Source: Paenibacillus flagellatus (GTDB lineage Bacteria > Bacillota > Bacilli > Paenibacillales > NBRC-103111). From it: a stretch of DNA of 64,000 nucleotides. Made by a program: the position numbers and the translations under genes. Each line of letters opens with the position of its first letter. Position 1 is the first letter of the stretch. The stretch is taken from assembly GCF_003217775.1 (NCBI RefSeq), contig NZ_QJVJ01000008.1, positions 124,001-188,000 on the forward strand, in the 5' to 3' direction. The notes under the pieces were generated by a model, which did no database searches, was not told the DNA's origin, and saw only the letters and a list, made by a program, of their open reading frames with translations. Of the stretch, positions 43,273-52,241 are shown piece by piece.

Positions 43273-45234
43273 TCACTCGTAAACCGTGCCGGTCAACCCT
43301 TTGACCGCGTCGCGGATCATCAGGTAGGCGTCCCCGTTGGTCAGCTTCTCCGGGTCGCGAATCGCCGCAACCGTTTCTTTCGCCAGCAGCCCGTTCGACT
43401 CGAGGAGCGAAGCGGCTTTGTCCGGCTCGTCGGCGGGCAGGCCGGCCGCGTACGCGATCGCTTGGGCGGCGATGCGGAGCGACAGCGGCGCCTTGTCGGG
43501 GGACGCGAGCCCCTTCAGGGCGGCCGTCGGATTGCCCCGGAACGCGCCGGCGTGCACCTTCTGCACGGCGAGCATATTGTTGACGAGCCGCTGCGGATTG
43601 GACGGGTCGTCCAGCCCGAATTCGTTATGATCGCCGCCGGAGGCGATGCCCATGCTGGCGGCGGCCTTCAGCCCCGGGTAGGCGGGGTGCTTCGCGTAGG
43701 CGGGCGGGTCGATCCGGAACGGCTTCAGCTCCATCCCTTGCTCGTTCAGCATCCGCTGCAGCTGTCCGATCTTCTCCTCCGACCGCGACAGCTCGCGGAA
43801 CGTCACGCCGTGGTCGGCGGCGAGCTTGGCCGCCGCGCCGGCCGCCTGCCCCGCCGCCATCCCGACCGGGATCGTCCGCGCGCTGCCGTGCGGAAGCGTA
43901 TCGAAGCTGGCGGAACGGCCGACGACGAGCAAGCCGTCGATTTCTTTCGGCAGGATGCTGCGGAACGGGACGGCATACTGCTTCGGCTTCATCAGAATCG
44001 TGCCGCGGAACGCGTACGAGGTGCTCTGGATGTCGACGTTGTACGAGCCGAAGGCGATCCGGTCCCAGTGGTCCCGGTTGTCGAGCAGGTCCGTCATGCG
44101 CAGCCGGTATTCCCCGATCATGTGGCGCGTCTCGCGGACGTACGGCTCCGGCGCGAGACCGGCCAGCTTCACGTCGCGAAGCTCCTCGTACCGGTTCCTC
44201 ATGTAGTCGACGACGAGCGGAAGCTCCTTGCGCGCCGTTTCGTACGCCTGCTCGACCGATTTCGGGTCGAACGGATCGACGCCGAACAGCTGCAGCGCGT
44301 TGATCAGAATCGAACCGTCGTTTTGCCGGCCGATATTGAGCCCGCGCATGCGGACTTTCTCCTTGTCCGTCGTCGGGTAGTCCCACATATCGGTATAGCC
44401 CCAAGCGCTGTAGCCGTCGTGGCCGACCCCTTCGCGGGCGATCATCTTCTTCCACACGTCGGGGGTGACGCCGGACAGGCGGAAGACGATCGTGACGGCC
44501 ATCTTCGAGTTTTTGTCGCCCAAATCTTCCCGCCCGTACGTAAACGGCACCCCCGCGGCGGCGGCGATGTCCGCATTTTGCGTCGCGTCGATGACCGCAT
44601 TCGCCTTGACGGCGTGCGTGGAGCCGTCCGCGAGCGTCACGTTCAAGCCCTGAACCGTCCGGCCGCCGGCCGGTCCGGCGGAGACGATCGGCTCCAGCTT
44701 GGCGGCCTTCCACAGCACGTCGATGTTCGGCTCGGCCGCCACCAGATCGCGAAACGCGTTGGCCGCGGTCGTCACGTCGAACGACGTTCCTTCCACCTTA
44801 TCGTACCATTCTTGGAAAATCCCCTTGTTCAAAAAGCGATGTTTTCCGGGAATGAGCGGCTTGTCCGGCGAATAGCTCGGATCGAGGCTGTTCAGCCAGC
44901 CGAGCGTCATCAAGCCGCCGAGGATCTCCCGGCTGCCGCCGTCGACGAGCAGCGTGCGGAGGCCGTTGCGCGCGGCCGATACGGCGGCGGCTACGCCTTC
45001 GGGGTCGGTGCCGGCGACGATGACGTCGTACCGGTCCTTCGGCTGGCCGACGGACGGGACGTCGGCCAGCGGCGCGGGCGCTCGCGTACCGCCCGGCTCG
45101 CGCAGCCAGAGCGCCCACGCGACGGCGAGCAGCAGCACGAGTATGGCGACGGCGGAGACGGTTCCTTTGCGAAAACGCCGCTTGCGCAAGACGGAACGGC
45201 CGTCAAGCCGGGATGGTTCAAAACGTTTGCTCAT
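43273..45234 (-). CDS. Membrane-anchored FAD-dependent oxidoreductase
   Basis: 653 residues. A basic N-terminus and single transmembrane helix (about 25-45) place the rest outside the membrane. YDVIVAGTDPEGVAAAVSAAR is a PF12831-type FAD site in which the usual GGG is changed to AGTDPEG, as in some family members. GLLVVGRSASFDTLPHGSAR and PVGMAAGQAAGAAAKLAADHG form the C-terminal FAD-binding part. The final 150 residues are helical and unassigned. It converges on the gene at 40939 and belongs to the same superfamily. AAGGAGG lies about 13 bases before the ATG. Confidence 0.82.
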   Translation of the reverse strand: MSKRFEPSRLDGRSVLRKRRFRKGTVSAVAILVLLLAVAWALWLREPGGTRAPAPLADVPSVGQPKDRYDVIVAGTDPEGVAAAVSAARNGLRTLLVDGGSREILGGLMTLGWLNSLDPSYSPDKPLIPGKHRFLNKGIFQEWYDKVEGTSFDVTTAANAFRDLVAAEPNIDVLWKAAKLEPIVSAGPAGGRTVQGLNVTLADGSTHAVKANAVIDATQNADIAAAAGVPFTYGREDLGDKNSKMAVTIVFRLSGVTPDVWKKMIAREGVGHDGYSAWGYTDMWDYPTTDKEKVRMRGLNIGRQNDGSILINALQLFGVDPFDPKSVEQAYETARKELPLVVDYMRNRYEELRDVKLAGLAPEPYVRETRHMIGEYRLRMTDLLDNRDHWDRIAFGSYNVDIQSTSYAFRGTILMKPKQYAVPFRSILPKEIDGLLVVGRSASFDTLPHGSARTIPVGMAAGQAAGAAAKLAADHGVTFRELSRSEEKIGQLQRMLNEQGMELKPFRIDPPAYAKHPAYPGLKAAASMGIASGGDHNEFGLDDPSNPQRLVNNMLAVQKVHAGAFRGNPTAALKGLASPDKAPLSLRIAAQAIAYAAGLPADEPDKAASLLESNGLLAKETVAAIRDPEKLTNGDAYLMIRDAVKGLTGTVYE

Positions 45235-45461
45235 GAAAACGGAGTGCCTCCTTGCCGAACGAAAGATGGGGGGCTTCTGCCGCAGGGGCAGGGCCGGGTG
45301 CGTTGCCTTTCTGTCACTAGTATGGACGAGAAAACGGGAGAGGAGGTTTCATCTCGCTATGGTGAGAACGTGTGCAAAAGTCAATAGATACGTTTGCTGT
45401 TGTCAACGGAGCGGCTGCAACAAGACTAGAGGGAGAAGGCGCAACGCATATATACTAACGA

Positions 45462-45497
45462 ACGGACCGCGAAGTGCGGGAACACTTCGCGGTCCGT
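45462..45497. other. Perfect 15-bp hairpin without T-run
   Basis: ACGGACCGCGAAGTG (45462-45476), six-base loop, exact complement at 45483-45497. Confidence 0.7.
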
Positions 45498-45555
45498 CAG
45501 GCAAACGAAGCCGCGGACACCTGGGGCGCGCTTGTCGATCACTCAGCAAGCGAGA

Positions 45556-45596
45556 AACCGCCGGGAGGCTTTCAACCTATTTCCGGTGGTTTTTTC
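45556..45596 (+). terminator. Intrinsic terminator in the gene-free region
   Basis: AACCGCCGG (45556-45564) pairs with CCGGTGGTT (45583-45591, one G-U) and is followed by five more T. Confidence 0.7.
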
Positions 45597-45700
45597 GCTT
45601 GCTCAGCTTCCCGCGTATCGCCGTCATCGGCGCACGGTTTGCGGGCATCTACAGGATGTCGCTGCGGACGGCGCAGCATGGAGGAATAAACGTTCATCCA

Positions 45701-45745
45701 AAAGCCGTTGGCGGAGCGCTGCGCTCCCCGTCGACGGCTTTTTTC
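45701..45745. terminator. Terminator hairpin, likely for the YdcF-like gene and possibly both strands
   Basis: AAAGCCGT / ACGGCTTT outer stem (45701-45708 / 45734-45741) with an inner GGAGCG-ctg-CGCTCC stem. T-runs follow on both strands (TTTTTT right, TTTT left). Confidence 0.75.
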
Positions 45746-45771
45746 GCTTCCGTCCCGGCTTTTGGCCGCAC

Positions 45772-46434
45772 CTATCCCTCGGGCAAGCCGTCGATCTTCG
45801 CCTCCAGCCGTTCCAAATGGCCCCGGTCTCCGTAGCGGCATATGCGCAAGTATTCCCCGTACACTCGCGCGCGCCCCGTATCGGTATTCATCCAATTGTC
45901 CCGGCCGACCCGCGCATCCCCGTACACGGCGTCGAAGCCGTACGGCACATAACGGATGCCGGGCGGCAAATGCCGCATCAGCGTACGGATTTGGCGTCCG
46001 GCCGCATGGCTTTTGCAGACGACGAGCAGGGAAGCGATCCGGCCAAAGTCGAACGTGTCGCGGGCGTACAGGGCGTTCTCGAGCGAATGGCGGGAGCGGT
46101 CCTCGATCGCGATCGCGCGTTCCGGAACGCCGGCTTCGATCAGCTTCTCCGCGATCAGGCGGGACTCGGGCTTGCCGGCGTCCGGCCAATCGGGATGGCG
46201 CACGGCGGTCGGGCTGACGCCTCCGGTGACGAGGACGGTGTCGGCGAGCCCGAGCCGGTACGCTTGAATCGTCTTTTCCCAATGACCCGGATGGGTGCCG
46301 CCGAGTACGAAGATGGCGTCGCAGGGCGCCGGCTCGCACGCCGGATGGAAGACGATTTCCGTCATCCTTTCCATCTGTTCGAGTGTCAAGTCGGGCGGAT
46401 CCGGTTGTTTCGGAATCGTAAGCCGGCCGTTCAT
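45772..46434 (-). CDS. YdcF family protein (DUF218)
   Basis: 220 residues, AAGGAGG 7 bases upstream. The DUF218/YdcF core is visible: CDAIFVLGGTHPGHWEKTIQ, VLVTGG, ESRLIAEKLIEAGVPERAI, ENALYARD and LLVVCKSHAAGRQIRTLMR. No membrane helix, so unlike SanA or ElyC it is cytosolic, as for E. coli YdcF, which binds S-adenosylmethionine. Function unknown. Precedes nothing on its strand; a terminator follows. Confidence 0.85.
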   Translation of the reverse strand: MNGRLTIPKQPDPPDLTLEQMERMTEIVFHPACEPAPCDAIFVLGGTHPGHWEKTIQAYRLGLADTVLVTGGVSPTAVRHPDWPDAGKPESRLIAEKLIEAGVPERAIAIEDRSRHSLENALYARDTFDFGRIASLLVVCKSHAAGRQIRTLMRHLPPGIRYVPYGFDAVYGDARVGRDNWMNTDTGRARVYGEYLRICRYGDRGHLERLEAKIDGLPEG

Positions 46435-46455
46435 CGGAATTCCTCCTTCACCAAT

Positions 46456-46480
46456 GAAAAAAGCGGCGAACCTTCGCCGC
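46456..46480 (-). terminator. Intrinsic terminator of the DUF2621 gene
   Basis: GCGGCGAA-gg-TTCGCCGC (read leftwards, 46480-46463) followed by six T. Confidence 0.88.
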
Positions 46481-46542
46481 CCCGTGCCGGTTCATGGCGC
46501 GGATCGGTTTCCGTTCAACCGCTCAAGCTGGCGCCCGCGGCG

Positions 46543-46971
46543 TCATTGCAGCAAATGCCGGTACGGGCTGTAATCGATGCCGTTTTTCTCCAGGAAGGAG
46601 ATCAGGCTTTTGTAATCGCGCTTCGGCGTGGCGAGGATGTACCCTTCGATGCAGTGCGCCTCCGTCACTTCGGTGGCCCCTTTCTCCAAAGCGACTTGTC
46701 CGATTTTGGCGGCGATGGAGTGGCGGGCGATATCGCGGAACGGTCCCGGTACGGGGGACACGAGCTTTTCGAGAAACGATTTGGAAGCGTCGGTCCACAG
46801 ATGGCGGGACGATTCGACGTAATGGTTTTGCCAGTCGAGCTTCGATTTGCCGTCGGCTTTCGGGAGCACCTTCATGAACTTGCGGAACATGAAATACCCG
46901 CCGACCGACATGAAGAACAGCAGCACGAATCCCCAGAACATGAGGAACAGCATGAAATTTTGCGAAGGCAT
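46543..46971 (-). CDS. DUF2621 family membrane protein (YneK-like)
   Basis: 142 residues, AAGGAGA 8 bases upstream. One N-terminal transmembrane helix (about 6-28) is followed by a basic segment and a cytosolic or external helical domain. HYVESSRHLWTDASKSFLEK and FRDIARHSIAAKIGQVALEKGATEV are typical of DUF2621 (YneK), whose C-terminus resembles the PCP_red helical domain. Found in spore-formers; function unknown. Confidence 0.75.
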   Translation of the reverse strand: MPSQNFMLFLMFWGFVLLFFMSVGGYFMFRKFMKVLPKADGKSKLDWQNHYVESSRHLWTDASKSFLEKLVSPVPGPFRDIARHSIAAKIGQVALEKGATEVTEAHCIEGYILATPKRDYKSLISFLEKNGIDYSPYRHLLQ

Positions 46972-47084
46972 CGTTCATTCTCCTTCTCGGGCATGTCAGA
47001 GTCACTAGAATTATACCGCATTCCTAGATTTATTTGAAGTTTATTAGTACAATAGGAGAAGTATATGCAAAGGAGTCGAAAACG

Positions 47085-48212
47085 ATGTTAAAGATCGGAT
47101 CGCACGTTTCATTTTCCGACAAAGGGCTGCTCAATGCGGCGAAGGAAGCCGAATCGTACGGCTCCAGCACGTTCATGATTTATACCGGGGCTCCGCAAAA
47201 TACTAGACGCAAACCGATCGAGGAGCAATATATCGAAGAAGGCAAGGCGCTCATGGAGAAGAACGGCATCGGCGAAATCGTCGTCCATGCGCCGTACATC
47301 ATCAACCTGGGCTCGTACAAGGAGGATACGTTCGAGCTGGCGGTCCGATTCCTGCAGGACGAAATCCGCCGCACCGACTACTTGGGCGTGCGCAACATCG
47401 TGCTTCATCCGGGCGCGTACACGGACAAGGACGCCGAATACGGGATCGCCCGCATCGCCGAAGGGCTGAACGAGGTGCTGAGCGGCACGAAGGATACGAA
47501 CGTCAACATCGCGCTCGAGACGATGGCGGGCAAAGGCTCGGAGATCGGCCGATCGTTCGAGGAGCTCGCGCAGATCATCGACAAGGTCGACGACAACGAA
47601 CGGCTGACCGTCTGCATGGACACGTGCCACGTGCACGACGCGGGGTACGACATCGTCGACGACTTCGACGGAGTATTGGAGCGGTTCGACAAGATCGTCG
47701 GTCTGGACCGGCTCGCCGTCATTCACCTGAACGACAGCAAAAACGTCCGCGGAGCGGGCAAAGACCGCCATGCCCCCGTCGGCGCCGGCTTGATCGGCTA
47801 CAAGGCGATGAATTACATCGTGCACCACGAGAGCCTGCAGCATTTGCCGATGATTCTCGAGACGCCGTGGATCGGCAAGGACGAGAAGACGGTGCGCCCG
47901 ATGTACGAAGCCGAAATCGCGATGCTGCGCGGCGACTTGGCGGGACGGTTCGGCGACGAATTCCTCGACCATCTCGACCGGCTGCACCATTACTTCGGCA
48001 AGCAGGAGATCGACCACCGCGAATTCGTCGTCCGGACGTGGGACACGCTCAAGTCCGACGCCAAGGCGAAGAAGGCCGACCCGCGCGAGCCGATGGAGCA
48101 GCTGTACGACATGGTGTTGGAAAGCCGGCTGTTCCCGGACTTGACCGAGGAGCAGATCAACCATCGCATCACCGTCTGGCTGGCGGGCAAGGAAGTATTG
48201 GCCGCCGTCTAA
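47085..48212 (+). CDS. nfo: Deoxyribonuclease IV (AP endonuclease) with C-terminal extension
   Basis: 375 residues from the ATG at 47085, 9 bases after AAAGGAG. TIM-barrel endonuclease IV that nicks 5' of abasic sites in base-excision repair. It shows [90 protein letters not shown] and LETPW, so the zinc ligands are in place. Bacillus Nfo is about 297 residues; this protein has about 90 extra C-terminal residues (helical, charged, from [15 protein letters not shown] onward). Confidence 0.93.
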   Translation: MLKIGSHVSFSDKGLLNAAKEAESYGSSTFMIYTGAPQNTRRKPIEEQYIEEGKALMEKNGIGEIVVHAPYIINLGSYKEDTFELAVRFLQDEIRRTDYLGVRNIVLHPGAYTDKDAEYGIARIAEGLNEVLSGTKDTNVNIALETMAGKGSEIGRSFEELAQIIDKVDDNERLTVCMDTCHVHDAGYDIVDDFDGVLERFDKIVGLDRLAVIHLNDSKNVRGAGKDRHAPVGAGLIGYKAMNYIVHHESLQHLPMILETPWIGKDEKTVRPMYEAEIAMLRGDLAGRFGDEFLDHLDRLHHYFGKQEIDHREFVVRTWDTLKSDAKAKKADPREPMEQLYDMVLESRLFPDLTEEQINHRITVWLAGKEVLAAV

Positions 48213-48310
48213 CCCGCAAGGCGGGAGAAGGCTGGACGCAAACAGACGACAACGCAATCCGGCTCGACGCCGGTATCATCAGCGGATATGAGAGGAACGA
48301 GAACATACAG

Positions 48311-49210
48311 ATGAGTCCTTTGGTCACCCCTTCGAATGTCCAGCGTTCCGACCGGCATCAGAACCGGGCGCGGATGCTGATCTCTTGTCCCGACCGTCCG
48401 GGCATCGTGGCGGCGGTATCGCAGTTTTTGTCCAAGCACGGCGCGAACATCGTCCAGTCGGATCAGTACACGATGGATCCCGAGGGCGGGCTGTTCTTCA
48501 TCCGGCTCGAATTCGACCTGCCGGAGCTGGAGCAACAGCTCGCCTCGCTGAAGCGGGATTTCGCCGAGACGACGGCGCGCGAATTCGCCATGGAGTGGCG
48601 GGTGACGCAAGCGAGCCGCAAGCAGCGGCTGGCCGTCTTCGTCTCCAAGGAGGACCACTGCCTGCTCGAGCTGCTGTGGCAGTGGAAGTCCGGCGACTTG
48701 TACGCCGACATCGCGATGGTCGTCAGCAACCATCCGGATATGCGCGATACGGTCGAGTCGTTCGGCATTCCGTATCACCATGTGCCGGTTACGCCGGAGA
48801 CGAAGAAGGAAGCGGAGGCGAAGCAGCTGGAGCTGGTCCGCGACGTCGATACGGTCGTTCTGGCGAGATACATGCAGATCATTTCGCCGACGTTCATCGC
48901 GCAGTTTCCGAACCGGATCATCAACATCCACCATTCGTTCCTGCCGGCCTTCGTCGGCGGCAAGCCTTACGCGCAAGCGTACGACCGCGGCGTGAAAATT
49001 ATCGGGGCGACGGCGCATTACGTCACCGAAGAGCTGGACGGCGGCCCGATCATCGAGCAGGACGTGCAGCGGGTCAGCCATCGCGACAACGTCGAGGCGC
49101 TCAAGCGGATCGGTCGCCATATCGAACGGATCGTTCTCGCGCGCGCCGTCGCGTGGCATGCGGAGGACCGCATCTTGACGCATCAGAACAAGACGGTCGT
49201 TTTTAACTGA
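48311..49210 (+). CDS. purU: Formyltetrahydrofolate deformylase
   Basis: 299 residues. N-terminal ACT domain (ARMLISCPDRPGIVAAVSQF, about 20-95) and a formyltransferase-type hydrolase domain (from about 105) with RLAVFVSKEDHCLLELLWQW, the catalytic Asn-His in IINIHHSFLPAFVGGKPY and Asp in ELDGGPIIEQDV. It releases formate from 10-formyl-THF, balancing one-carbon pools and supplying formate for PurT-type purine synthesis. The ATG at 48311 has GAGAGGA about 13 bases upstream, a loose site. Follows nfo by 98 bases. Confidence 0.93.
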   Translation: MSPLVTPSNVQRSDRHQNRARMLISCPDRPGIVAAVSQFLSKHGANIVQSDQYTMDPEGGLFFIRLEFDLPELEQQLASLKRDFAETTAREFAMEWRVTQASRKQRLAVFVSKEDHCLLELLWQWKSGDLYADIAMVVSNHPDMRDTVESFGIPYHHVPVTPETKKEAEAKQLELVRDVDTVVLARYMQIISPTFIAQFPNRIINIHHSFLPAFVGGKPYAQAYDRGVKIIGATAHYVTEELDGGPIIEQDVQRVSHRDNVEALKRIGRHIERIVLARAVAWHAEDRILTHQNKTVVFN

Positions 49211-49257
49211 ATACCGCCATACGAGGGGGACGAAAGCGGTCGCTCTCCCATTTCGAG

Positions 49258-49285
49258 AGCCCCGGTCGAGCAGACCGGGGCTTTT
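49258..49285 (+). terminator. Intrinsic terminator after purU
   Basis: AGCCCCGGTC-gagca-GACCGGGGCT followed by TTT. Confidence 0.88.
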
Positions 49286-49339
49286 GGCTTAGAAAACGTT
49301 CGTGAAAGAACGGAGGGAAAGGAGGAATGTGTCGAAGGT

Positions 49340-49357
49340 TGTCGTATATATACGACA
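49340..49357. promoter_or_regulatory. Perfect 18-bp palindrome upstream of the chemoreceptor gene
   Basis: TGTCGTATATATACGACA is its own reverse complement, 43 bases before the start codon. It looks like a dimeric regulator site over the promoter. Confidence 0.6.
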
Positions 49358-49399
49358 GACCGACCTACATCATCCAACTATCGAGGTGAAGCGCGCATC

Positions 49400-50986
49400 A
49401 TGGCCTTTATACGCAATCGGAAAGTATCGACGAAAATCGCCCTCATGCTGGCCGTGTCCATCCTGTTTCTGATCGTGACCGGCGTGACGGGTTACGTTTC
49501 GTTGAAAACGGTTACGGACAATTCGAAGCGCATGTACGAGGAGAAGCTGATCGCTTCCGGGCTGATCGACCGGATTTTGTTCAACAACGCGCAAATCGAC
49601 GGGTACAACCTGCAGCGGCTGCTCTCCGACGTCGAGTCGGACAATGCGGCGCTGGTCAAGCAAATCGACGACCGCGTCGCCGAAAATATCGCCGCGCAGC
49701 GGCAGTTCGAGGCGATCCCGATGACGCCTCGCATCAAGGAGCAGTACGAGCGCTTTTTGCGGACGGTCGAGCAAAACAACGAAGCCAAAAAAAGCTTCGA
49801 TCCTTACATGCAATCGCGTCAAATCGAGGAAGCTTACGACGTCTACGTCAAGCGGCTGAAGCCGATCCGGGAGGACATGATCGCCGCGATCAAGGCGATC
49901 GTCGCCTATGAACAGGAGGACGCCAAAGCGTTTTACGACGAAAGCGTCGCCCATTCCCGGGCGGCCAACGCGTTCACGATCGGTTTGACGGTACTGGCCG
50001 TCCTGATCAGCGCGTCGATCGGGTACGTCATCGCGGTTACGATTACGCGGCCCGTCCGCGGCCTGCAGGCGCTTATGACCAGCGTGAGGAACAACGATTT
50101 GACGGTGGAATCGGACTACCGGTCCCGCGACGAAATCGGCCAGCTGTGCGAGTCGGTTAACGAGACGGTGCGCAATTTGCGCGGCTTGATCCACCGCATC
50201 TCGGACGCGTCGTCCAACGTCGCCGCCGCGTGCGAGCAAATTTCCGGCGCCACGGACGAAATCGCCGCAGGGAGCTCCAAGCAGGCGCAAGACTCGCAGA
50301 CGATTTCCGATTTGTTCAAGGAGTTGTCGGCGGCGGTTAACGAGGTGGCCGTCCGAGCCGAGGAAGCGGCCGAGCTGTCGGGAGAGACGGTATCGATCGC
50401 GAGGGAAGGCAGCGCGGTCATCCGATCGTCCATCGAAGGGATGAGCGACGTCAATCGGCAGATGGGCTTGCTCGAGAAAGATTCGGAGAAAATCGGAGCG
50501 ATCGTCGAAGTGATCGACGAAATCGCCGAGCAGACGAACCTGCTCGCGCTCAACGCGGCGATCGAGGCGGCGCGGGCCGGGGAGCAGGGAAGAGGCTTCG
50601 CGGTCGTGGCGGACGAAGTTCGCAAGCTGGCGGAGCGGAGCGGAGAAGCGACGAAGCAGATCGCGCACATTATCCGGCAAATGCAGGAGAACACGCGGAT
50701 ATGCGCCACCGCCGTCTCCGAAGGAGCGGCCCGTTCGGTGCAGACGCAATCGTCGTTCGAGCAAATTTTGCAAAAGGTGGACGACGCCTCCGGCAAAGTG
50801 ACGATGATCGCGGCGGCCTGCGAGGAGCAAGCCGCCCAGACGGCCGAGGTGATGGCGACGGTCGATTCGATCGCCTCGACGAGCGCCCAATCGGCGGCCG
50901 CGACCGAGGAGACGGCCGCGACGTCGCAATCGATGGCCCGGCTCGCGGAGGAGCTGAACCGGGCTGTAGCCGTATTCAAAGTGTAA
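49400..50986 (+). CDS. Methyl-accepting chemotaxis protein
   Basis: 528 residues, GAGGTGA 10 bases upstream. Transmembrane helices at about 13-32 and 192-213 flank a helical four-helix-bundle (4HB_MCP) sensor. A HAMP domain follows ([19 protein letters not shown]), then a signalling domain whose hairpin tip reads [20 protein letters not shown] and [18 protein letters not shown]. The ending VAVFKV has no CheR/CheB-tethering pentapeptide. Monocistronic. It could feed the cell's CheA or, less likely, the CheA-like kinase at 34189. Confidence 0.95.
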   Translation: MAFIRNRKVSTKIALMLAVSILFLIVTGVTGYVSLKTVTDNSKRMYEEKLIASGLIDRILFNNAQIDGYNLQRLLSDVESDNAALVKQIDDRVAENIAAQRQFEAIPMTPRIKEQYERFLRTVEQNNEAKKSFDPYMQSRQIEEAYDVYVKRLKPIREDMIAAIKAIVAYEQEDAKAFYDESVAHSRAANAFTIGLTVLAVLISASIGYVIAVTITRPVRGLQALMTSVRNNDLTVESDYRSRDEIGQLCESVNETVRNLRGLIHRISDASSNVAAACEQISGATDEIAAGSSKQAQDSQTISDLFKELSAAVNEVAVRAEEAAELSGETVSIAREGSAVIRSSIEGMSDVNRQMGLLEKDSEKIGAIVEVIDEIAEQTNLLALNAAIEAARAGEQGRGFAVVADEVRKLAERSGEATKQIAHIIRQMQENTRICATAVSEGAARSVQTQSSFEQILQKVDDASGKVTMIAAACEEQAAQTAEVMATVDSIASTSAQSAAATEETAATSQSMARLAEELNRAVAVFKV

Positions 50987-51149
50987 ACGTACATCCGCGT
51001 GGAGGAACGGTGGAACCGACAACCGGCCCGTACCGGCGCTCCGGCTCCTCCATTATCCTTCGTTCGGGCTACGGATGCGGAAATGACAACGGGTCATGGA
51101 AAGTTTTATGCATCGACCCGTGGGCGTCTCCATGCTACCATGGAAAGAC

Positions 51150-51330
51150 CTCGGCAAGACGGCAGGCGCGACGCTTTGCCGTTATTTGCTTTCGGGGAAT
51201 ACATGGAACGGAAGGCCGAAGCTTTCTCAGAAAGCGCGGGGGAACCAATCATTGGGGTGAAGCCGTCGGCAACGGCGCCGGGTGGTTGCTCTTTGACCCG
51301 AACCCGTCAGCTAACCTCGCAGGCCGGACA
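51150..51330 (+). promoter_or_regulatory. c-di-AMP riboswitch (ydaO/yuaA type)
   Basis: The leader of the LysM-CAP gene carries the conserved ydaO blocks in order: GGCCGAAGC (about 51214-51222), GGGGGAACCAA (about 51238-51248), TTGGGGTGAAGCCG (about 51253-51266), then CTCTTTGACCCGAACCCGTC (about 51290-51309) followed by AGCTAACCTCGCAGGC. These blocks match the ydaO-yuaA class in sequence and spacing. The 5' border is approximate. The ribosome binding site follows within a few bases and no T-run is present, so control may act at initiation of translation, or through an upstream stem. Confidence 0.85.
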
Positions 51331-51347
51331 AGGAGAGGATGGACAGC

Positions 51348-51986
51348 ATGAAGTTCAAACAATCGATCATGGCGGGCGTGCTCGCGATCGGAACGCTGGT
51401 CGGTGCAGGGGTATCGGCATCGGCGGCGACGACTTACACGGTATCGGGCAACGATACGATGTGGAAAATTTCCCAGCGATTCGGAGTCGGCTTGAACGCG
51501 TTGATCCAAGCGAATCCGCAAGTCGCCAATCCGAATATAGTGTGGCCCGGCATGAAGCTCGTTATTCCGGAAACAGGCACAGGCTCCGGCTCGACCGGGA
51601 CGCCGGCGGTCGCTCCGTCCGCCTATGCGCAGCAGGTCGTCACGCTCGTCAACCAAGAGCGGGCCAAAGCCGGCTTGAGGCCGCTTGCCAGCGACGCGGC
51701 GTTGACCGCCATGGCGCTCGACAAGGCGAAGGACATGTACCATAACGGCTACTTCGACCATACGTCGCCGACGTACGGCTCCCCGTTCGACATGATGCGC
51801 TCGTACGGCATCCGTTACACGTATGCGGGCGAGAACATCGCGAAAGGGCAACGTACGCCGCAGGAAGTGATGAACGCGTGGATGAACAGCGCGGGCCACA
51901 GACAAAACATTTTGAGCCCGAACTTCACGAAAATCGGCGTCGCCTACTATAACGGCGAATGGGTGCAAGAATTTATCGCCAACTGA
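51348..51986 (+). CDS. Secreted LysM-CAP domain protein (YkwD-like)
   Basis: 212 residues from the ATG at 51348, 10 bases after AAGGAGAGG; the ATG at 51339 is too close. Signal peptide with likely cleavage after ASA at about residue 26, one LysM peptidoglycan-binding domain (TYTVSGNDTMWKISQRFGVG, about 29-73), a Ser/Gly/Thr/Pro linker, and a CAP/SCP domain (about 88-210) with YFDHTSPTYGSPFDMM, YAGENIAKG and WMNSAGHRQNILSPNF. Extracellular, wall-bound. Bacterial CAP proteins occur around spores and cell walls; the activity is unclear. Expression is governed by the c-di-AMP riboswitch just upstream. Confidence 0.93.
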   Translation: MKFKQSIMAGVLAIGTLVGAGVSASAATTYTVSGNDTMWKISQRFGVGLNALIQANPQVANPNIVWPGMKLVIPETGTGSGSTGTPAVAPSAYAQQVVTLVNQERAKAGLRPLASDAALTAMALDKAKDMYHNGYFDHTSPTYGSPFDMMRSYGIRYTYAGENIAKGQRTPQEVMNAWMNSAGHRQNILSPNFTKIGVAYYNGEWVQEFIAN

Positions 51987-52005
51987 TCATGCCATATCGG
52001 TTCGG

Positions 52006-52030
52006 CCGGGACGATCGTCCCGGTCTTTTT
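52006..52030 (+). terminator. Intrinsic terminator after the LysM-CAP gene
   Basis: CCGGGACGATCGTCCCGG palindrome (52006-52023) followed by TCTTTTT. Confidence 0.85.
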
Positions 52031-52131
52031 GTCGTTCTAACGCGTCCGGGCATTTGCCGATACCGGTCAATCAAGCGTGAAACAAGGGCCGACATTTTTC
52101 AAATGCGGTTGTGGTAAACAGGCAGAGCAAA

Positions 52132-52140
52132 TGGTACAAT
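52132..52140 (+). promoter_or_regulatory. Extended -10 promoter for tkt
   Basis: TG-g-TACAAT, an extended -10 element, with TTGTGG 20 bases upstream of the hexamer (52109-52114). Leader about 95 bases. Confidence 0.55.
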
Positions 52141-52241
52141 AATGCAAGCGACCGAAACTGTCCGCTGGAGATAGAAGGGGGTACGCGCCGGGGAGACACC
52201 CGCGACGCGGCGACTAACCGAATTTGGGAGGAATGGAACAG

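Larger units (their letters stand above)
45235..45771. other. 537-base gene-free region with several strong hairpins
   Basis: No supportable gene on either strand. It contains a 15-bp perfect hairpin (45462-45497) and two terminator-like hairpins, listed separately. A small non-coding RNA ending at the 45556-45596 terminator is possible. Confidence 0.55.

Noticed and set aside
45572-46339. 255-residue leftward ORF reaching into the hairpin-rich gap
   Set aside because: Out of frame with the YdcF-like gene it overlaps; no ribosome binding site, and the tail in the gap shows no conservation signal I can recognise.
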